A DNA stretch of 49,199 nucleotides from Cyanobium sp. CACIAM 14 (GCA_000708525.1 JMRP01000021.1:1-49199), one strand, 5' to 3'; shown: positions 32,741 to 44,478, counted from the stretch's first letter. Notes: generated by a model not told the origin, from the sequence alone. Numbers and translations: made by a program.

Positions 32741-34462
32741 TCAGGATCCCGCCGGTGCCGGCCGGGCCTCGAAGGCGGCGACCGCCCCGGAGAGGCTGGT
32801 GAAGATCATCGGCGCCCCGATGCGCTCCACCAGCCCGCTCCGCTGCAGCAGGGCCCGCAGGTCGGCCTTCAGGTGCACCAGGCCGAAGCGGATCTCTCGC
32901 GACGCCAGTTCCCCCAGCAGCTGATCCAGCGCGTCGGCCGCGGTGCTGTCGATCTCCACGATCGCCTCGGCGTTGAGCACGAACCAGCGCACCGGCTGGG
33001 GTTCGGCGGCGACCGTCGCCAGCACCCGCTGGCGGAAGTGGTCGGCGTTGGCGAAGCAGAGCGGCGCGTCGAAGCGGAAGAGCACCAGGCCGGGGAGGGT
33101 GCGGGCCTCCGGCCAGTCCTCCAGGTCGTGCCACTCCCCCGGTTCGCCCACCAGGCCCATCACCGCGTCATGGGGGCGCACCAGACGGGCGAACAGATCG
33201 AGCACCGACAGCCCCATCGCCAGGGCCACCCCGGTGAGCAGATCGGTGAACAGCACGCCCAGCAGGGTGACCACGGCCAGCCGGAACTCGCTGGGGCGGA
33301 ACTGCCGCAGCCGCAGGAATTCCGGGATGTCGACCAGGCGCAGGGCGGCGTAGATCACGATCGCCCCCAGGGCGGCTTTCGGGAACAGGGCCAGCAGCGG
33401 CCGCAGCGCCAGCAGCACGGCCAGCACCACCAGAAAGGCCACCAGGGAATAGAGCTGGGAGCGGCTGCCGAGCGAATCACCGATGGCGGTGCGGCTGCCG
33501 CTGCTGCTGACCGGAAAGCCCTGCATCAGGCCGTTGCCCAGATTCACCGCCCCGAGGGCCAGCAGTTCCTGGTTGGCGTCGATGCGGTCGTCGCCGCGGG
33601 CGGCGAAGGCCCGCGCCGTGAGCACGTTGTCGGAGTAGCCCACCAGGGCGATGCCCACCGCCGCCGTGAGCAGATGCCGCAGCTGCCCGGGCGTCACGGC
33701 CGGTGGCATCACGGGGTGGGGCAGACCGGCCGGAAGGGCGCCGATCACGGCCACGCCCCGCTGTTCCAGGTGCATGGCCGCCACCACCGCCATGGCCAGC
33801 AGCACCGCCAGCAGCGGGCCGGGGGCCCGGGGAAAGAGGCGCTGCACCAGCAGCAGGAACGCCAGCACCCCGAGGGCGAGCCCCAGGGTGGGTCCGTGGA
33901 CATCCGCGAGCCGGCCGGAGAGTTCGCGAAGCTGCCCGGGGACCGACCCGGCCGCCAGCGTGAGGCCGCAGATCCGCCCCAGCTGGCTGGCGATCATGAT
34001 CAGGGCCACGCCGCCCAGATAGCCCACCAGGATGGGCTTCGAGAGCAGGTCGGCCACGAAGCCGAGCCGGGCCGCGGCCCCGGCCAGGCCCACCAGCCCC
34101 ACCAGCAGGGCCAGCAGGCTGCCGAAGCCGGCGTAGCTGGCCGGATCCCCCGCCGCCATCGGCCCGATCACGGCGGCCGTCATCACCGCGGTGGTGGACT
34201 CGGGCCCCACCGCCAGCTGGGGGGAGGAGCCCAGCAGGGCGTAGAGCAGGAGCGGCGGCAGAATCGCCCAGAGGCCGGTGATCGCCGGCAGGCCGGCCAC
34301 TTCTGCATAGGCCATGCACTGGGGGATCAGGTAGGCCCCCACCGTCAGACCCGCCAGCAGGTCGGGCCGCAGCCAGTCCCGTTGGTAGCCCAGCAGCCGC
34401 CCCAGGCCCGGCATGACCCTGGCCAGGCCCTCCCCAGGCTCCATCCAGGTCCAGCCCCTCAC
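32741..34462 (-). CDS. SulP-family anion transporter with STAS domain
   Basis: A 573-residue inorganic anion transporter. The membrane core begins LLAGLTVGAYLIPQCMAYAEVAGLPAITGLWA, split by charged turns, with SGSRTAIGDSLGSRSQLYSL near residue 320. A C-terminal cytoplasmic STAS domain (about 455-560) includes FVLNAEAIVEIDSTAADAL. SulP members carry sulfate, bicarbonate (BicA) or other anions, with sodium or proton. Next to the selenium genes, sulfate/selenate is worth considering, but cyanobacterial bicarbonate uptake is equally likely. Alternative starts exist 6 and 16 codons in. It is 64 bases upstream of the SelD start on the same strand. Confidence 0.9.
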   Translation of the reverse strand: MRGWTWMEPGEGLARVMPGLGRLLGYQRDWLRPDLLAGLTVGAYLIPQCMAYAEVAGLPAITGLWAILPPLLLYALLGSSPQLAVGPESTTAVMTAAVIGPMAAGDPASYAGFGSLLALLVGLVGLAGAAARLGFVADLLSKPILVGYLGGVALIMIASQLGRICGLTLAAGSVPGQLRELSGRLADVHGPTLGLALGVLAFLLLVQRLFPRAPGPLLAVLLAMAVVAAMHLEQRGVAVIGALPAGLPHPVMPPAVTPGQLRHLLTAAVGIALVGYSDNVLTARAFAARGDDRIDANQELLALGAVNLGNGLMQGFPVSSSGSRTAIGDSLGSRSQLYSLVAFLVVLAVLLALRPLLALFPKAALGAIVIYAALRLVDIPEFLRLRQFRPSEFRLAVVTLLGVLFTDLLTGVALAMGLSVLDLFARLVRPHDAVMGLVGEPGEWHDLEDWPEARTLPGLVLFRFDAPLCFANADHFRQRVLATVAAEPQPVRWFVLNAEAIVEIDSTAADALDQLLGELASREIRFGLVHLKADLRALLQRSGLVERIGAPMIFTSLSGAVAAFEARPAPAGS

Positions 34463-34542
34463 TGGAGGCAGCGTAGGCAGCGCCAGCCATGCTGGGAGCG
34501 CCCATAGAGTTCCCGTGGTTCGGCGATCGCCCCGTCCGCCCG

Positions 34543-35388
34543 ATGGTCTGCCTGCGACGCTCCCTCCTGGCCCTTTCGCTGGCCCTCGGCCTGGCGATGG
34601 GTGTCCGGCACCCCGCCACGGCGGCGGATGGACCTCAGGCGACGAGCACGTCCTATGCCAGCGCCCTGCTGGGCCAGCAGCGCCGGCTGGAGGTGTCCCT
34701 GCCCCCGGGCTACGCGGAGCACCCGGAGAAGCGCTACCCGGTGATCGTGTTGCTGCATGGCGGCAGCGGTGATCAGAACGACTGGTTCGATCCCCACAAG
34801 GGGGATGCCCTCGCCACCCTGCAGCGGCTCTATCAGGAGGGGGGACTGCCCCCCAGCATCGTCGTGGCGCCCGATGGCAACGACCGACGGGGCCGCAGCC
34901 GCTTCTGGGATCCCCAGTACTTCGACGGTCCCAATGGCCCGATGGCCGCGGCGCTGGGGGATGAGCTGGTGAGGGTGATCGAGAGCCGCTACCGCACCCT
35001 TCCCGCCCCGCGCTACTGGGCCCTGGGCGGGCTCTCCTCGGGGGCCTGGGGCGCGCTGAACATCGGCCTGAAGTGGCCGAGCCACTATTCGATCCTGTTC
35101 AGCCACAGCGGCTACATGCTGGATGCCAGCGGCCCGGCCAACAGCCCCCAGGTCACGCTGCCCACCCTGCCGGCCGGCCGGCTGAAGGCCCTGCGCATCT
35201 ATCTCGACGCCGGCAGCGAGGATGCCCGCTACCGCGAGGAATCGGCCCGCTTCCATGCCCTGCTCGACCAGCTGGGGGTGAGGAACGTGTTCCACGTCTT
35301 CCCCGGGTCCCACAGCTGGCGCTTCTGGCGCGAACACCTGGCCGATTCGCTGCGCTTCGTGGGCGCCCAGTGGTCGGAGCCGGGCTGA
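34543..35388 (+). CDS. Secreted alpha/beta-hydrolase esterase
   Basis: A 281-residue esterase of the esterase D/antigen 85-like family (PF00756). A signal peptide (hydrophobic 6-20, cleavage near PATAA) sends it to the periplasm or outside. The nucleophile Ser165 lies in GGLSSGAWG, with the family's LPPGYAEHPEKRYPVIVLLHGG start, an acid in YLDAGSED and the final His in FPGSHSWRFW, so the triad is complete. The start ATG at 34543 follows a CATAGAGT stretch that could be a -10 box. It is divergent from the SulP gene. The substrate may be a short-chain ester; not determined. Confidence 0.85.
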   Translation: MVCLRRSLLALSLALGLAMGVRHPATAADGPQATSTSYASALLGQQRRLEVSLPPGYAEHPEKRYPVIVLLHGGSGDQNDWFDPHKGDALATLQRLYQEGGLPPSIVVAPDGNDRRGRSRFWDPQYFDGPNGPMAAALGDELVRVIESRYRTLPAPRYWALGGLSSGAWGALNIGLKWPSHYSILFSHSGYMLDASGPANSPQVTLPTLPAGRLKALRIYLDAGSEDARYREESARFHALLDQLGVRNVFHVFPGSHSWRFWREHLADSLRFVGAQWSEPG

Positions 35389-35402
35389 GGGATGCCGGCC
35401 CC

Positions 35403-36823
35403 CTAGGCCTCCTGGTACACCGACACGTAGACCGTGCCCTTCTCCACCAGCGGCAGCAGCTTGTCGCGCAGGTCCTGGTTGTGCAGCCGGATGCAGCCAA
35501 GGGTGGGGTGCAGGGGCTGCTGCGGGGCCCAGGCGCCGGGCCAGCCGCAGGCCGTGCCGCCGCCGTGCACCATGATCCCGGCCCGGCCGAACCGCCGCTC
35601 CTGCATCTCCAGATCCTCCAGATCGAAGCTGTACCAGCCGTAGCTGCAACGGTCGGCGGAGTAGGTGGGGGAAGGATCCTGCTCGTAATCCCTGTAGACC
35701 TTCTTGGCGATGCGGTAAAGGCCGGGCGGGGTGTCGGTGGAGTTCTCCTTGTACTGGTTCTCCCTGCCCTGGCCGCGGGCGAGGGCGGGGATCTCCCAGA
35801 GCAGCCGGCCGTCCACGTCGTAGGCCTTGGCCGTCTCCGATCCGTCGTTCACCACCACATGGGAATCGGATCCGCTGAAGCCGAACTCCCGGGGGGTCCT
35901 GCTGGGCCCCACCATGCCGGGCACCGCCATCGGGCCCTCGGCCGCCGGTGCCGGCGCCGGTGCCGTCAGGGCTCTCGAGGTCGGGGCTGGAGCGGGGGTG
36001 GCGGCCTGCTGCCTGAGGCGCTGCTCCCAGGCTTCGCAGTCGGCCGGGGTGCGGATCTCGCGCTCCGCCTGGGCGCAGGCGGCGGTGGGCTCCATGCCGG
36101 TCCAGACCAGCCCCTCGGCCCGCCGGCGCCGCCCCAGCCCCACCTCCGCCCCCTCGCCGGGGTTGCGGTACATCATCAGGGCGCCTGGAACCGCCTCCCA
36201 GCGGCGCTCCCGCAGGTGCCGGTCGAGCGTGTCGTGGTGCCCATCACCGAAGAAATGGGCGCCGTTGTTGTAGGCGAAGCTGCACAGGGCGGCCCGCTGC
36301 CGGTCGCTCATGTCCGCCCAGAAGGGAATGGTGGCCTCCAGCACCTTCCAGAAGGTCTCGCGGCAGTTGTGGTCGTAGAGCGCGTCGGCCTGCTCCTGGG
36401 TGATCACATCCCCCAGCCGGATGGGGGATCCGTCCTGGTAGAAGGTGCTGCCCCAGCCGATCGTGATCGGTTCGGCGCCGGTGCGCGGGTCGGGGTAGGC
36501 CTGCAGGCGGCAGCCCTCGTAGTGGTGGTTCAGCTGGGCCACCTCGGGGGGGAGCTGGCCGGCCGCGGCGGGCTGGATCCAGGCCTCGGCGGGAATGTCG
36601 AACCGGTCCGGATTCAGGTAGCGCTGATCGCCGGCCTGCAGCGGCGCCGTGCCGCCCGGGCAGGTGTAGCGGCCCGCCAGCTGCACGAGGGCCAGGCCCG
36701 GAACCGGAGCCGGCCGCACCCAGGCCACGGCGATGCGGGACCCGGAGGCCACGTAGGAATCGGCATCGGCGGCGGCGGGTGTGGGACTCAGGCCCGCATC
36801 CTCCCGGGCGGTGATGTACGGCA

Positions 36824-36824
<1 letters not shown>
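35403..36824 (-). CDS. Fusion of GH24-type lysozyme and YkuD L,D-transpeptidase
   Basis: A 473-residue protein with two cell-wall domains. Residues about 93-255 form a T4-lysozyme-like (GH24) domain with Glu103, Asp112 and Thr121 placed as the catalytic triad (HYEGCRLQAYPD, ITIGWGS), followed by GDVITQEQADALYD and RQRAALCSFAYNNG. After a Pro/Ala-rich linker (about 270-305) comes a YkuD domain (about 312-470) with HGGG...HPTLGCIRL, catalytic Cys444 and Arg446. One half would cut glycan strands; the other would make 3-3 peptide cross-links or attach proteins. No signal peptide is evident, as in many endolysins. Its ATG overlaps the stop of the upstream two-helix protein gene. Confidence 0.85.
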
Positions 36825-39774
<2,950 letters not shown>

Positions 39775-39823
39775 AACGGCGCGTCCCGAGGATCACACCT
39801 GCCTGCTGCCGCTGATCGTCTCC

Positions 39824-40801
39824 ATGGGCTTCCTTCAGTCCCTGCAGCCACCGCCGGAACGGCGGGAGGCCATCGGCCGGGCCGGCCTGGGCAGCCTGCT
39901 GGCGATCGCGTCCGTGGACGGACCTCCCAGCCCCATCGCCCGGCGCACCATCACCGCCATCCGGGACCACCTGATCCGCCTGCCGATCCCCCTCGACACC
40001 CTGGAGCCCCTCCCACCGGAGGGGCTGGCGGCGGCGGTGACGGAGCCCGAATGGCGCCAGCGGATCCTGCGGGGCATGACCGTGCTGGCCCTGCTGGAGG
40101 ACGAACCCAGCGAGGACCGCCTGTCCCGCCTCGAGGCCACCGCCCGGGCGCTGCAGATCGACGACGCCCCGGTGCAGGCCTTCCGCCACGTGCTGCACCA
40201 CCAGTTCAACCTCGTGCGCCTGGACATCGCCCGCAGGGGGTTCCAGAAGGGGGCTGCCGCGGCCTATCTGCGCGATGAGGGCCCCGCCGGGGTCCTGCAG
40301 ATCGCCCGCTCGCTGCTGAAGCGGGAGGACCCCGCCCTCGCCCGCCGCTACCGAGCTCTGGCCGACCTGCCCGAGGGGAGCCTCGGACGGGCCTATCTCG
40401 CCTTCATCGATGCCAACGGCTTCAGCGTTCCCGGCGAACTGGGCGGGCCGCCCCCGCCGGTGGTGCGCCACGACTGCTGCCACGTGCTCGGCGGCTACGG
40501 CACCAGTCCTGCCGAGGAGTGCGGCGTGCTGGGCTTCCAGGCCGGTTTCGGCCGCAACGATCCCTTCTTCACGATCCTGTTCGCCCTGGCCCAGTTCCAG
40601 CTCGGCATCGGTGCCACGCCCGTCACGGGTGCCGAGACCGGCCAGGCCGATCCGGAGGTGATCTTCCGCGGCCTGGAGCACGGCAGCAGCGTCACCCTTG
40701 ACCTGATCAGCGACTGGGACCCCTGGGACGACTTTCACCATCCCCTGGAGGAGGTGCGGCGCCGCTACGGCATCCGGCAGCGGGGGCAGGTCGCTGGGTA
40801 G
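39824..40801 (+). CDS. TerB-like plus Coq4-like domain protein
   Basis: A 325-residue protein. The N-terminal half (about 15-145) is helical with an acidic LLAIASVDGPPSPIA turn and LLEDEPSEDRLSRLEATAR, resembling TerB/DjlA-type domains. The C-terminal half carries His216-Asp217, His220 and Glu232 (VRHDCCHVLGGYG...E), the same HDxxHx11E spacing as Coq4, followed by GVLGFQAGFGRNDPFF. The smaller protein at 27893 has the same motif. Coq4 acts in ubiquinone synthesis; a quinone- or lipid-related metal enzyme is possible here, but unproven. Its TAG stop overlaps a possible promoter of the next gene. Confidence 0.6.
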   Translation: MGFLQSLQPPPERREAIGRAGLGSLLAIASVDGPPSPIARRTITAIRDHLIRLPIPLDTLEPLPPEGLAAAVTEPEWRQRILRGMTVLALLEDEPSEDRLSRLEATARALQIDDAPVQAFRHVLHHQFNLVRLDIARRGFQKGAAAAYLRDEGPAGVLQIARSLLKREDPALARRYRALADLPEGSLGRAYLAFIDANGFSVPGELGGPPPPVVRHDCCHVLGGYGTSPAEECGVLGFQAGFGRNDPFFTILFALAQFQLGIGATPVTGAETGQADPEVIFRGLEHGSSVTLDLISDWDPWDDFHHPLEEVRRRYGIRQRGQVAG

Positions 40802-40822
40802 CGTTGAATCGACCCTCAGGAG
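40799..40822 (+). promoter_or_regulatory. Possible -10 box and ribosome-binding site of the glycine-zipper gene
   Basis: TAGCGT at 40799-40804 includes the stop codon of the previous gene. AGGAG at 40818-40822 lies 9 bases before the ATG at 40832, one of the clearer Shine-Dalgarno sites in the window. Same hexamer as upstream of modA. Confidence 0.35.
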
Positions 40823-40831
40823 CTGACTGTC

Positions 40832-41092
40832 ATGAGGAGGTCGATCGCCATGGCCCTCTGCCTGGCCGCCCTGGGTTTCATCGCACTCGCCCCGGCGAGC
40901 GCCCAGACGCCCACGGAGGCCCAGCGCCGCGCCCAGCAGGCCAACCGCGACCGGTGCCGCAACGGCGTGGTGCTCGGGGGAATCACCGGCGCCCTGGTGA
41001 GCGGCCGGGGCCTGGGCAACAAGCTCGGCGGCACGGCCATCGGTGCCACCGCGGGCTGCGTCATCAACAAGGAGTGGAACCGCGGCAAGTGA
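40832..41092 (+). CDS. Small exported glycine-zipper protein
   Basis: An 86-residue protein with a signal peptide (hydrophobic 7-22, cleavage after ASAQ or nearby). The mature part starts with a Gln/Arg-rich segment (TEAQRRAQQANRDRCRNG) and then has a glycine-zipper helix (VVLGGITGALVSGRGLGNKLGG, 46-67; the GxxxG pattern continues in TAIGATAG). Such domains insert in or span membranes, as in Rick/SlyB-like outer-membrane proteins. Two cysteines (near 42 and 76) could form a disulfide in the periplasm. Function is unknown. AGGAG precedes the start. Confidence 0.7.
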   Translation: MRRSIAMALCLAALGFIALAPASAQTPTEAQRRAQQANRDRCRNGVVLGGITGALVSGRGLGNKLGGTAIGATAGCVINKEWNRGK

Positions 41093-41157
41093 GCGCCACT
41101 CCGTCCGCCGGTGCCGCCCGTCAGAATCGCCGCATCCTGCCGGAGCCGTCGTCCCCC

Positions 41158-41424
41158 ATGCCGAAGGTCGAGATCTACACCTGGCGTTTCTGCCCGTTCT
41201 GCATCCGGGCCAAGCAACTGCTCGACCGCAAGGGAGTGGCCTACGAGGAACACGTGATCGATGGCGACGAGGAGGCCCGCGACGCCATGGCGGCCCGGGG
41301 CTCCGACGGCCGCCGCTCGGTGCCCCAGATCTTCATCGACGATGTCCACGTCGGCGGCTGCGACCAGCTCTATGCCCTCGAGCGGCAAGGCCGCCTCGAC
41401 CCGCTCCTAGCCGGTGCCCGCTGA
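41158..41424 (+). CDS. grxC: Glutaredoxin 3 (GrxC type)
   Basis: An 88-residue dithiol glutaredoxin with active site CPFC (Cys12, Cys15) in IYTWRFCPFCIRAKQLLDRKG. The glutathione-binding SVPQIFIDDVHVGGCDQL segment is intact. It reduces disulfides and glutathionylated proteins with glutathione in the cytoplasm. Length is normal. It follows the glycine-zipper gene by 65 bases and converges with the methyltransferase gene (3 bases between stops), which is typical of the cyanobacterial gene packing here. Confidence 0.95.
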   Translation: MPKVEIYTWRFCPFCIRAKQLLDRKGVAYEEHVIDGDEEARDAMAARGSDGRRSVPQIFIDDVHVGGCDQLYALERQGRLDPLLAGAR

Positions 41425-41427
41425 GGC

Positions 41428-42030
41428 TCAGGCCGCGGCGGCGACGATGGCGAAGCGGCCCTTGTCGCGCCCTTCGGTGGGCCGGTTCAGGAACTCCGCG
41501 TGCACGATCTCGAACCCCGCGACCCGCAGCAGGGCGAGCGCCGTCGCCGGGGGGTGGGAGTCGTAGGCGAAGGGATGGCCGAACATCGTGTCGGTGAAGG
41601 GCGGGTGATCCGAGCCGCCCACCGTCAGCGCGAAGCGGCCGCCTACCTCCAGGCAGCCCCGGACCGTGGTGACGATGGCGGCATGGTGGGCGCGGGGGAT
41701 GTGGAACAGCACGTCCCAGGCGATGACGGCCGCGAAGGTCCCGCCCGGCGTGTGGTGCTCGAGTCTCTGGAGGAACCACTCGTGCTCCGGAAGCCGCTGC
41801 CGGGCCAGCGCCAGCATTCCCTTGGACTGATCGACGCCGGTGACCCGCAGCCCCCGCGCGGCCAGATGCTCGGCGATCGGCCGGCCCGTGCCGCAGCCGA
41901 GATCGAGCACGCGGTCGCCAGGCTCCAGGTGCGCGCAGAGAAGGGCCAGGAACCCCTGCTCCGCGGGGGAAAGGCGGGTCCGCACCGCGTCCCACTGCTG
42001 GGCGATGGCGTCGTAGGAGGCGCGGTTCAC
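41428..42030 (-). CDS. Class I SAM-dependent methyltransferase
   Basis: A 200-residue methyltransferase. Motif I is DRVLDLGCGTGRPIAEHLA, motif II follows as LRVTGVDQSKGML, with FAAVIAWDVLFHIPRAHH as the post-motif region. The substrate is not evident. The GTG at 42030 is chosen since the family N-terminus (YDAIAQQWDAVR) follows at once; upstream in-frame sequence belongs to the broken DHFR-like gene, whose last codons overlap this start. Confidence 0.85.
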   Translation of the reverse strand: MNRASYDAIAQQWDAVRTRLSPAEQGFLALLCAHLEPGDRVLDLGCGTGRPIAEHLAARGLRVTGVDQSKGMLALARQRLPEHEWFLQRLEHHTPGGTFAAVIAWDVLFHIPRAHHAAIVTTVRGCLEVGGRFALTVGGSDHPPFTDTMFGHPFAYDSHPPATALALLRVAGFEIVHAEFLNRPTEGRDKGRFAIVAAAA

Positions 42031-42191
42031 GGCGCCGGCGTCACCACGTGCTGGAGGTGGATCGCCCTGCCGCTGCCGCTCCCAGGCAGCCGGTCGAGAT
42101 CGCCGTTCCTCCTGGCGATGAAGCCATCCAGGCTCGTCGCGATGAAGACAGAACAGCGCACCCGGCACGCCACTGGGCCTGGAACCGCCAT
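42027..42191 (-). pseudogene. N-terminal fragment of a DHFR/RibD-like reductase
   Basis: A 54-residue frame reading CSVFIATSLDGFIARRNGDL matches the N-terminus of the dihydrofolate reductase-like (RibD C-terminal domain) family, normally about 180-200 residues. After DRLPG the match is lost and the frame ends at 42027, overlapping the GTG of the methyltransferase. The rest of the gene is absent, so a deletion probably joined its start to the methyltransferase. Confidence 0.65.
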
Positions 42192-42371
42192 GCAGGCTCC
42201 CCCGAGATCTCGTGCCTTGCCTGGCCAGGCTACGAGCGTGCGCCGGACCTGCGGACCTGGCACCGATGTCCATGGTGAGGGGGCCGTCGGTTCCATGGCG
42301 TGCCGGCTGCCTACCCTGCGGACCGATGCCTGCACCGCAGGCACCCCTTCGTCCCTGTCCTTCTCTCTGCC

Positions 42372-42788
42372 ATGGTCGACATCGGTCTGACCCATGTGGC
42401 CCTGCCGGTCACGGATCTGGAGCGAAGCCTGGCCTTCTACGCCGCCTACACCGGCCTGCGGGTGATCCACCAGCGGGGGGAGGCGCCGGGCAGCCGGGTC
42501 GCCTGGATCTGCGACGGCACCCGGCCCTTCGTGGTGGTGCTGATCGAGACGGCCGTGGTGGAGGGCCCCCTCCGGCCGCTGGGACACCTCGGGGTGGGTT
42601 GCGCCACGCCGGAGCGGCTCCAGGAGCTGTGCGAGCGGGCCCGCCAGGAGGGGGTGCTGCTGCAGGAACCCCGCGACGACGGCCCACCGGTGGGCACCTG
42701 GGCGTTTCTGCGGGATCCCGATGGTCACACCCTGGAGCTCTCCTTCGGCCAGGAGATCGGCCTGCGGACCGGCGAGGCAGGGGCATGA
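42372..42788 (+). CDS. VOC-family (glyoxalase-like) protein
   Basis: A 138-residue vicinal oxygen chelate protein with two beta-alpha-beta-beta-beta units. The start GLTHVALPVTDLERSLAFYA contains the first metal histidine, HLGVGCA the second-module histidine, and FLRDPDGHTLELSF the final acidic ligand (Glu). It could be a lyase, dioxygenase or resistance protein; the family name is all that can be supported. The ATG at 42372 follows the family pattern; upstream codons lack resemblance. It converges with the PH-like gene. Confidence 0.85.
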   Translation: MVDIGLTHVALPVTDLERSLAFYAAYTGLRVIHQRGEAPGSRVAWICDGTRPFVVVLIETAVVEGPLRPLGHLGVGCATPERLQELCERARQEGVLLQEPRDDGPPVGTWAFLRDPDGHTLELSFGQEIGLRTGEAGA

Positions 42789-42813
42789 CGCCGCCCCGGG
42801 GCGGCCGGATCGC

Positions 42814-43413
42814 TCACAGGCCCTGACCTTCCGGTGCGCTCCTTCGGCGGAACCAGGCCACTGTGCCGCCCTCCTCCGGCCCCAGCGCGACGCCCGGGAG
42901 GATGCGGTGGAGGTGGTCGACGAAGGCCTGCGGGGAGGCCGGTGACACCACGGCGACGTGATCGGTGAACTGGAGCACGACCGCCTTGCGCCAGTCGGTG
43001 GCGAAGAGGCGGTAGCGGCCGAGACGCGGGTTGTAGAACCAGCCGCAGAAGCAGAACAGCCCGCCGTTGCCGAAGATGCGCAGGGAACCCCTGCAGACGC
43101 TGGGCTCGGCCCACACACGCTCAAGCCCCGCCAGGGGGAGGTGGGTTGTGGTGAGCAGGCGGTCGATGAGAAGCGCATTGGCGTCGACTCTGTAGCCGCT
43201 GACGATGAACAGCAAGGCCCCGACAAGGACCACGAGAGGAACGGCCGCCACGCCGAGGCCGAAGGTATGGGTGAAGCCCGTGGGCACTGGGATCGCGCGC
43301 CAGGCGGCGTAGGCCACCCCGCAGAGCATCAGGCTGCCCAGGCCTGACACGATCTGCAGCGACAAGGGCCAGGGGGCCACGGGGAAGCGGCGCATCGACG
43401 GCGCCCTCGTCAT
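42814..43413 (-). CDS. Bacterial PH-domain-like membrane protein
   Basis: A 199-residue protein with two N-terminal membrane helices (about 20-42 and 50-72), then a soluble beta-rich part. The sequence YRVDANALLIDRLLTTTHLPLAGLERVWAEP is typical of bacterial PH (bPH/DUF304-like) domains. Pairs such as GLFCFCGWFYNPRLGRYRLFATD match a known cyanobacterial/firmicute subgroup. The domain may bind lipid or peptide at the membrane; the role is unknown. Its ATG overlaps the stop of the P-loop kinase gene (ATGA), showing an operon with it. Confidence 0.75.
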   Translation of the reverse strand: MTRAPSMRRFPVAPWPLSLQIVSGLGSLMLCGVAYAAWRAIPVPTGFTHTFGLGVAAVPLVVLVGALLFIVSGYRVDANALLIDRLLTTTHLPLAGLERVWAEPSVCRGSLRIFGNGGLFCFCGWFYNPRLGRYRLFATDWRKAVVLQFTDHVAVVSPASPQAFVDHLHRILPGVALGPEEGGTVAWFRRRSAPEGQGL

Positions 43414-43898
43414 AGGGCGTCGTACTCGCCAGGGTGGCGGAATTCCCGCTTCGCTCCTTCGGAGGCGTCGAAGAGGGCGCGATGGCGGGCGAGCCCGTAC
43501 TCGTCGGTCCGTTCCGAGTAGGAGCGCACCCACTGGATCAGGTTCTCCAGATTCGCGTCCTGCTGCTGGGGGGAGCCGAACTTCTCCGGCTCCCAGGGCC
43601 TGGCGCGGCAGTGGGCGACGCAGGCCTCGATGCCCGGATTGAGGAAGAGGAGTTCGTCGCAGTGCACCAGAAGGGGTTCGATGATGTCCGCGTAGCAGCC
43701 TTCGATGATCCAGCTCTGCCGCTGGGCGATCCAGCGCCTCACCTCCTCGAGGCTCTCCTGAAGGGGCCGCCGCTGGGCGCTGCCGCCGGCGAACGCCACC
43801 GCATCGAGCGAGAGCCGCTCGGCGGGCTCCCGGGCGATCAGCCTGCCGGCCAGGGTGCTCTTGCCGGCACCGGCATTGCCGAGAAGGATGATGCGCAT
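43410..43898 (-). CDS. P-loop kinase-like protein (adenylate/shikimate kinase fold)
   Basis: A 162-residue nucleotide-binding protein with Walker A GNAGAGKST at residues 7-15 (MRIILLGNAGAGKSTLAGRL), LSLDAVAFAGG as the lid/substrate region, and WIIEGCYADII and LLFLNPGIEACVAHCRAR as further family motifs. It belongs to the small AAA/adenylate-kinase-like proteins sometimes called FlaR-like or topology-modulation-like; the phosphate acceptor is unknown. It lies 4 bases after the VOC-like gene and is coupled to the PH-like gene. Confidence 0.8.
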   Translation of the reverse strand: MRIILLGNAGAGKSTLAGRLIAREPAERLSLDAVAFAGGSAQRRPLQESLEEVRRWIAQRQSWIIEGCYADIIEPLLVHCDELLFLNPGIEACVAHCRARPWEPEKFGSPQQQDANLENLIQWVRSYSERTDEYGLARHRALFDASEGAKREFRHPGEYDAL

Positions 43899-43902
43899 GG
43901 GT

Positions 43903-44397
43903 TCAGGACCGGCCGGCCCATGCCGCCTCGATCGCCGCGATGTCGATCCTGCCCATCGTCAGCATCGCCTCGAAGGCGCGCCTGGCGGCTGCCCGATCCG
44001 GATCGGCGATCGCCTCGCTGAGCACCCGTGGCGTGATCTGCCAGGAGATGCCCCAGCGGTCCTTGCACCATCCGCAGGCACTCTCCTGGCCGCCGTTGCG
44101 CACGATGGCATTCCAGTAGCGATCGGTTTCCTCCTGGTCGGCGGTGGCGACCTGGAAGGAGAAGGCCTCATCCGGCCGGAAGGCGGGCCCGCCGTTGAGC
44201 CCGAGGCAGGGAATCCCCAGCACGGTGAACCGGACCGTCAGCACGTCCCCCTCCCGGCCGGCGGGGAAATCCGCCGGGGCCAGGTGCACCGCATCCACGG
44301 AGGAGTCCGGGAAGGTGGCGGCGTAGAAGCGTGCGGCGTCCTCGGCGCCGCCGTCGTACCAGAGGCAGACCGTGTTCCTGGCGATGGTGGTCGGCAT
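43903..44397 (-). CDS. PhnB-like VOC-family protein
   Basis: A 164-residue protein of the PhnB/3-demethylubiquinone-like VOC group. Motifs: VCLWYDGGAEDAARFYAATFP at the start, LTVRFTVLGIPCLGLNGGP, and CGWCKDRWGISWQITP, ending with AFEAMLTMGRIDIAAIEAA, which are typical of this family. It has no methyltransferase residues despite the old family name. The ATG at 44397 is chosen by family match. First gene of a three-gene minus-strand operon with the P-loop kinase and PH-like genes. Confidence 0.87.
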   Translation of the reverse strand: MPTTIARNTVCLWYDGGAEDAARFYAATFPDSSVDAVHLAPADFPAGREGDVLTVRFTVLGIPCLGLNGGPAFRPDEAFSFQVATADQEETDRYWNAIVRNGGQESACGWCKDRWGISWQITPRVLSEAIADPDRAAARRAFEAMLTMGRIDIAAIEAAWAGRS

Positions 44398-44478
44398 GGT
44401 CAGGGCGCAGCCGCTCCCCAGCCTGGCAGGGGTTCCGTCCGGCCGGGATCGATCTGGGGGGTGTGGGACATGGCTCAT

